NCBI GenBank assembly: GCA_018970825.1
Contig: JAGWVP010000117.1
Span: forward strand, 1 to 8,299
Direction: 5' to 3'
Origin: a bacterium
GTDB taxonomy: Bacteria; Desulfobacterota; Binatia; UBA12015
DNA length: 8,299 nucleotides
Shown: piece by piece, positions 5,808 through 8,299 of the stretch
How positions within the stretch are numbered: the first letter of the stretch is position 1
Layout: the number at the start of each line of letters is the position of its first letter
Notes under the pieces: generated by a model
The model's database searches: none
Told to the model about the DNA's origin: nothing
The model's input: only the letters and a program-made list of their open reading frames with translations
Made by a program: the position numbers and the translations under genes

Positions 5808-5837
5808 CGCCGGGGCGGACCCAGGTCCTCCCCGGCG
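5808..5837 (+). repeat. Very stable hairpin between rubrerythrin and DUF3501 genes
   Basis: The arms 5808-5821 and 5824-5837 are inverted copies with one mismatch: CGCCGGGG pairs with CCCCGGCG, then C opposes T, then GGACC pairs with GGTCC. That gives 13 of 14 positions paired, nearly all GC, around a tiny loop. It begins nine bases after the rubrerythrin stop and ends ten bases before the AGGAG of the next gene. No T-run follows, so it is more likely an attenuator, processing site or 3'-end stabiliser than a full intrinsic terminator. A smaller alternative stem (GGTCCG 5800-5805 with CGGACC 5816-5821) would compete with it. Confidence 0.7.
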
Positions 5838-5858
5838 CCGATTCCCCAGGAGCGCACC

Positions 5859-6437
5859 ATGCGGAAGGTCACCCTCGAGGATCTTTCCGGTCTCTCCCGG
5901 TACGCGGGGGAGCGCGACGGGGCGCGCTCGCGGATCATCGAGATCAAGCGCGCGCGTCGCGTGTCGATCGGCGACCGCGTGACGGTCGTCTTCGAGAACT
6001 TCGAGACCATCCGGTTCCAGGTGCAGGAGATGGTCTTCGTCGAGCGGATCACCGACATCGACGAGATCCGCGAGGAGTGCGCTGTCTACAACGCACTCCT
6101 TCCGGGCGATCGGGAACTGTCGGCGACTCTCTTCGTCGAGGTGACCGACCAGGCGAGCATCGCCGACGAATTGAACCGGCTGATCGGCATCGACGAGCAC
6201 GTCGTCTTGTCGATCGACGGGATCGAGGTGCCGGCCCGTTTCGAGCCGGGCCGGACGCGAGAAGACCGGATTTCCGCGGTGCAATACGTCCGCTTCCCGC
6301 TTTCCGGGGAGGCGGTTCGTGCCCTCGGGCGGCCCGGGTGCCAGGTTCGCCTTCGGGTCGAACACCCGTCCTACCGTGCGGAGACCACCCTCGACGAGGC
6401 CCAGCGAGCGAGTCTCGCGGCCGACGTGGCCGGGTGA
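5859..6437 (+). CDS. DUF3501 family protein
   Basis: This 192-residue protein matches my recollection of DUF3501 in length and motifs: an N-terminal KVTLEDLSGLSRYAGERDGA, KRARRVSIGDRVTVVFEN, the hallmark FQVQEMVFVERI, then YNALLPGDRELSATLFVEV and RLIGIDEHV. The family has no established biochemical function. As I recall, its genes are often found with rubrerythrin and an Fe-S heterodisulfide-reductase/GlpC-like protein, suggesting a role in peroxide or iron-sulfur redox chemistry. No cysteine pairs or obvious cofactor motifs are visible, and there is no signal peptide or membrane segment. ATG 5859 has AGGAG at 5848-5852, six bases upstream. The stop overlaps the GTG of the next gene (GTGA at 6434-6437), implying translational coupling to the regulator. 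Confidence 0.88.
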   Translation: MRKVTLEDLSGLSRYAGERDGARSRIIEIKRARRVSIGDRVTVVFENFETIRFQVQEMVFVERITDIDEIREECAVYNALLPGDRELSATLFVEVTDQASIADELNRLIGIDEHVVLSIDGIEVPARFEPGRTREDRISAVQYVRFPLSGEAVRALGRPGCQVRLRVEHPSYRAETTLDEAQRASLAADVAG

Positions 6438-6859
6438 TCGCGAAAGGGGAGCCGCGGTCGGGCCGGTCGACGCGCCAGCTCGAGGCGACGCGTGCGGCCC
6501 TCGCCGAGACCGACCGCCATCCGACGGTCGAAGAGGTCCACGACCGCGTTCGCCTGCGGCTCGGCAGAGCGAGTCTCGCGACGACCTACCGAAACCTCCG
6601 CAAGCTCGTATCGGAAGGGCGGGCGATCGAGATCGCGGTGCCCGGCCGTCCGGCGCGATTCGACGGGCGCCTCGATCCGCACGATCACTTCCTCTGCCGG
6701 GCCTGCTCGGCCCTGATCGACGTCGGCCGGGCCGGTGCTTCGAGGAGCGTCGTTCTCGACGAGGACCGAGACGCAGGCGCGCATGTCGTCGACGACTGGA
6801 GCGTTTTGTTTCGAGGGGTCTGTGCCGCTTGCACGTCCCGTAGCCGGGTTGGAGACTGA
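6434..6859 (+). CDS. Fur-family regulator, PerR-like
   Basis: The 141-residue protein is a Fur-superfamily metalloregulator. The winged-helix domain (about 12-80) includes HPTVEEVHDRV and the recognition helix LATTYRNLRKLVSEG. The dimerisation domain has HDHFLCRACSALIDV and a C-terminal CAAC. Cys88/Cys91 and Cys130/Cys133 form the structural zinc site. The regulatory-metal residues match PerR: His29 in HPT, Asp77 in RFDGR (Fur has Glu in the equivalent place), His83 and His85 in HDH, and Asp96 in LIDV. In PerR, iron bound here drives oxidation of the histidines and release of DNA by peroxide. GTG 6434 is chosen because it overlaps the DUF3501 stop. Co-transcription with rubrerythrin and an operator-like dyad upstream suggest autoregulated peroxide control. 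Fur-like iron sensing remains possible. Confidence 0.9.
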   Translation: MIAKGEPRSGRSTRQLEATRAALAETDRHPTVEEVHDRVRLRLGRASLATTYRNLRKLVSEGRAIEIAVPGRPARFDGRLDPHDHFLCRACSALIDVGRAGASRSVVLDEDRDAGAHVVDDWSVLFRGVCAACTSRSRVGD

Positions 6860-6862
6860 AGC

Positions 6863-7522
6863 GTGGCGGACGCCGAGGAACTGGTCGCGCTCTTTCCCCT
6901 CCCGAACGTGGTCCTGTTCCCCGAGGTCGACCTTCCGCTCCACGTGTTCGAGCCGCGCTACCGCGAGATGGTCGCCGACGCCATGGAAGGCGACCGTCGC
7001 ATCGGCATGGTTCTCCTGCGAGGGGACTGGCGTCGCGACTACCAGGGGTCGCCCCCCGTCTTCCCGCTGGGTTGCGCGGGCCGCATCGAACGCTTCGAAC
7101 GGCTTGCCGACGGTCGGTCGAACCTCCTTCTCACGGGCCGGCGGCGCTTCGAGGTCGTGGAGGAGGTGCCGGGGAAACCGTACCGAAGAGCGAAGGTCCG
7201 GTGGCGCGAAGAGCCGGGGCTGCCGGATCGCGCGGCGGCCTCGACGGCCGTCGAGCGGCTTCGAAGCACGATCACGCCCCTGTTCGAGGGCTCGGCGTCC
7301 TCGCTTCCCGAATCGTGGTGGGAAGGAATGCCCGATGCGCTCGGCGCCCTCGTGAATCGCCTCGGCTTCGCGCTCGATCTCGACCCGGTCGAGAAGCTCT
7401 CGCTTCTCGAGTGCGACGAGGCGACCGCCCGCTGCGACCGGCTGGTCGAGATGCTGCAGTTTCTCGCCGCCGAGCGACGGCTGGGGACCGGGGGCGGTCG
7501 GGGGGAGGGCCCCTGGCATTGA
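6863..7522 (+). CDS. Stand-alone LON substrate-binding domain protein
   Basis: The 219-residue protein is a LON N-terminal domain (the substrate-binding part of Lon protease) without the AAA+ ATPase or the Ser-Lys protease domain. Recognisable are ELVALFPLPNVVLFPEVDLP (5-24), HVFEPRYREMVADAM (27-41), a GMVLLR strand, a CAGRIERFERLADGR block and NLLLTGRRRFEV. The C-terminal half is helical, with DLDPVEKLSLLECDEATARC. Such proteins are widespread and poorly characterised; a role as adaptor or substrate binder is inferred from the domain only. GTG 6863 starts three bases after the regulator stop, with GGAG at 6851-6854 eight bases upstream, so it is probably co-transcribed with the gene block ahead of it. 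Confidence 0.92.
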   Translation: MADAEELVALFPLPNVVLFPEVDLPLHVFEPRYREMVADAMEGDRRIGMVLLRGDWRRDYQGSPPVFPLGCAGRIERFERLADGRSNLLLTGRRRFEVVEEVPGKPYRRAKVRWREEPGLPDRAAASTAVERLRSTITPLFEGSASSLPESWWEGMPDALGALVNRLGFALDLDPVEKLSLLECDEATARCDRLVEMLQFLAAERRLGTGGGRGEGPWH

Positions 7523-7546
7523 CGTCGCTGGTCCTCTCGGAATGCG

Positions 7547-7554
7547 AAGGAGGT
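7547..7554 (+). promoter_or_regulatory. Strong Shine-Dalgarno that sets the start of the small membrane protein
   Basis: AAGGAGGT is a near-perfect complement of the 16S rRNA 3' end and lies five bases before GTG 7560. It falls inside the longer open frame that begins at ATG 7542, so GTG 7560 is the more likely start. Confidence 0.75.
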
Positions 7555-7559
7555 CCCTC

Positions 7560-7844
7560 GTGGCAGGCGTGACCGCGCTGCTCGCGATCGCGTCGTTCGG
7601 CGCAGGCATCGCCTCGTTCGTCGCCGGACTGCGAGTCGGGCACGGGGAGGGTACGCTCTACAATCACCTCGCCTGGGGCACCGGCGCCCTGTTCCTCCAG
7701 GGCTTCACGGCCGTCGTTTCGGCCATGCACGCCCGTGCCCGCTCGCGCGAGGTGCAGGAACTCTTCGCGGAAATCGAGCGCCTCGAGCGCCTCGGCGGAG
7801 CCCCCGGAGCGGGTCCGGAGGCCGACGGAAGGACGGAGACATGA
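7560..7844 (+). CDS. Small two-helix membrane protein, unrecognised
   Basis: I do not recognise this 94-residue protein. Two hydrophobic helices are visible, about residues 3-23 (VTALLAIASFGAGIASFVAG) and 37-57 (LAWGTGALFLQGFTAVVSAM), joined by a short polar loop containing HGEGTLYNH. After the second helix comes a charged amphipathic stretch, RSREVQELFAEIERLERL, which could form a short coiled coil, then a Gly/Pro-rich tail. With two membrane passes and the Arg-rich segment after helix 2, both termini are probably cytoplasmic. GTG 7560 is preferred over ATG 7542 because of the AAGGAGGT before it. Its stop overlaps the ATG of the rhodanese-E1 gene (ATGA at 7841-7844), so the two are co-translated. 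A functional link, such as membrane anchoring, is only a guess. Confidence 0.75.
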   Translation: MAGVTALLAIASFGAGIASFVAGLRVGHGEGTLYNHLAWGTGALFLQGFTAVVSAMHARARSREVQELFAEIERLERLGGAPGAGPEADGRTET

Positions 7845-8299
7845 ATCGCACCTTCAAGGACCTGATGGACGACGCCCGCCGTGCGGTTCCCGAGGTGACC
7901 GTCGACGACGTTCGGGCGCGGCTTTCGCGTGCACCGTCGCCCGTCGTGGTGGACGTGCGCGAGCGCGAGGAGTACCGCGACGGTCACCTCGCGGGGGCGA
8001 TCTCGGTGCCGCGCGGCTTCCTCGAGATGCGCATCGAGGAGGCGGTGCCCGATCGCGGGGCCGAGATCATCGCCTACTGCGCGGGCGGAACGCGCTCGCT
8101 CATCGCGGGCAAGATCCTGAAGGACATGGGCTACACGAACGTGGTGTCGATGACCGGCGGATTCGGCGCATGGAAGGGCGGGGGAAACCCGTGGACCGCC
8201 GACCGCCAGTTCTCCGCCGACCAGATGCAGCGCTACAGCCGCCACTTCATCCTCCCCGAGGTCGGCGAGTCCGGGCAGGCGAAACTTCTCGACGCGAAG
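7841..8299 (+). CDS. Rhodanese-ThiF/MoeB-type E1 fusion, N-terminal part (3' end outside window)
   Basis: The frame is open from ATG 7841 to the window end (153 codons). Residues about 19-118 are a rhodanese domain: VVVDVREREEYRDGHLAGAI, then the active loop YCAGGTRS with Cys80 (C-x-x-G-x-R), then GYTNVVSMTGGFGAWK. This loop carries sulfane sulfur as a persulfide. From about residue 124, QMQRYSRHFILPEVGESGQ is the standard opening of ThiF/MoeB E1-like adenylyltransferases, which activate the C terminus of sulfur-carrier proteins (MoaD, ThiS). The ATP-binding and zinc motifs lie beyond the window. The order rhodanese-E1 is opposite to that of MOCS3-type proteins. GGAG at 7835-7838 precedes the ATG, which overlaps the stop of the membrane-protein gene. 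Whether it serves molybdopterin, thiamine or another pathway cannot be told. Confidence 0.9.
   Translation, partial: MNRTFKDLMDDARRAVPEVTVDDVRARLSRAPSPVVVDVREREEYRDGHLAGAISVPRGFLEMRIEEAVPDRGAEIIAYCAGGTRSLIAGKILKDMGYTNVVSMTGGFGAWKGGGNPWTADRQFSADQMQRYSRHFILPEVGESGQAKLLDAK

Noticed and set aside
7542..7559. ATG 7542 as start of the small membrane protein
   Set aside because: The AAGGAGGT at 7547-7554 would lie inside the coding sequence, and GTG 7560 is at ideal distance from it. The first six codons add only MRRRSL.

Overview
The window is a GC-rich bacterial chromosomal segment with strong G/C preference at third codon positions throughout. It is densely packed and its genes start on ATG, GTG and TTG. 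It reads as ordinary chromosome: I see no tRNA, rRNA, IS element, integrase, CRISPR array or long repeat. The gene set (lipB-lipA, glgC, a rubrerythrin-DUF3501-Fur/PerR cluster, a rhodanese-E1 fusion) and the base composition would suit a deltaproteobacterial-type lineage (Myxococcota, Desulfobacterota or Binatota), but that placement is a guess. No gene-free stretch exceeds 300 bases; the longest is 134.

Region 1 (1-2847, + strand) is one tightly coupled unit. It holds the 3' part of rnhB (RNase HII), a stand-alone 2-oxoacid dehydrogenase E2-type acyltransferase domain with a degraded active-site motif, lipB (octanoyltransferase) and lipA (lipoyl synthase). Start and stop codons overlap or lie one base apart at every junction. 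LipB and LipA make the lipoyl cofactor used by 2-oxoacid dehydrogenases, so the E2-like gene fits the theme, although it has no lipoyl domain of its own.

Region 2 (2848-4903) has a glutathione S-transferase-like gene on the + strand, preceded by a 127-base gap with an inverted repeat. It converges on glgC (ADP-glucose pyrophosphorylase, glycogen synthesis) on the - strand, with a GC hairpin between the two stops.

Region 3 (5027-6859, + strand) is an iron and peroxide-stress block. A small Bfd-like [2Fe-2S] protein comes first. A leader with a Fur/PerR-like inverted repeat follows, then a rubrerythrin lacking a rubredoxin domain, a DUF3501 protein and a Fur-family regulator whose metal-ligand pattern is PerR-like. 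A very stable hairpin separates rubrerythrin from DUF3501. The simplest model is an autoregulated peroxide-response operon.

Region 4 (6863-8299, + strand) holds a stand-alone LON substrate-binding-domain protein, a small two-helix membrane protein and, overlapping it, the start of a rhodanese-ThiF/MoeB-type fusion that runs off the window. The last gene points to sulfur-carrier activation for molybdopterin, thiamine or a related pathway.

The best leads are the E2-like acyltransferase missing its catalytic Asp beside lipB-lipA, and the PerR-like/rubrerythrin/DUF3501 unit with its operator-like and hairpin elements.
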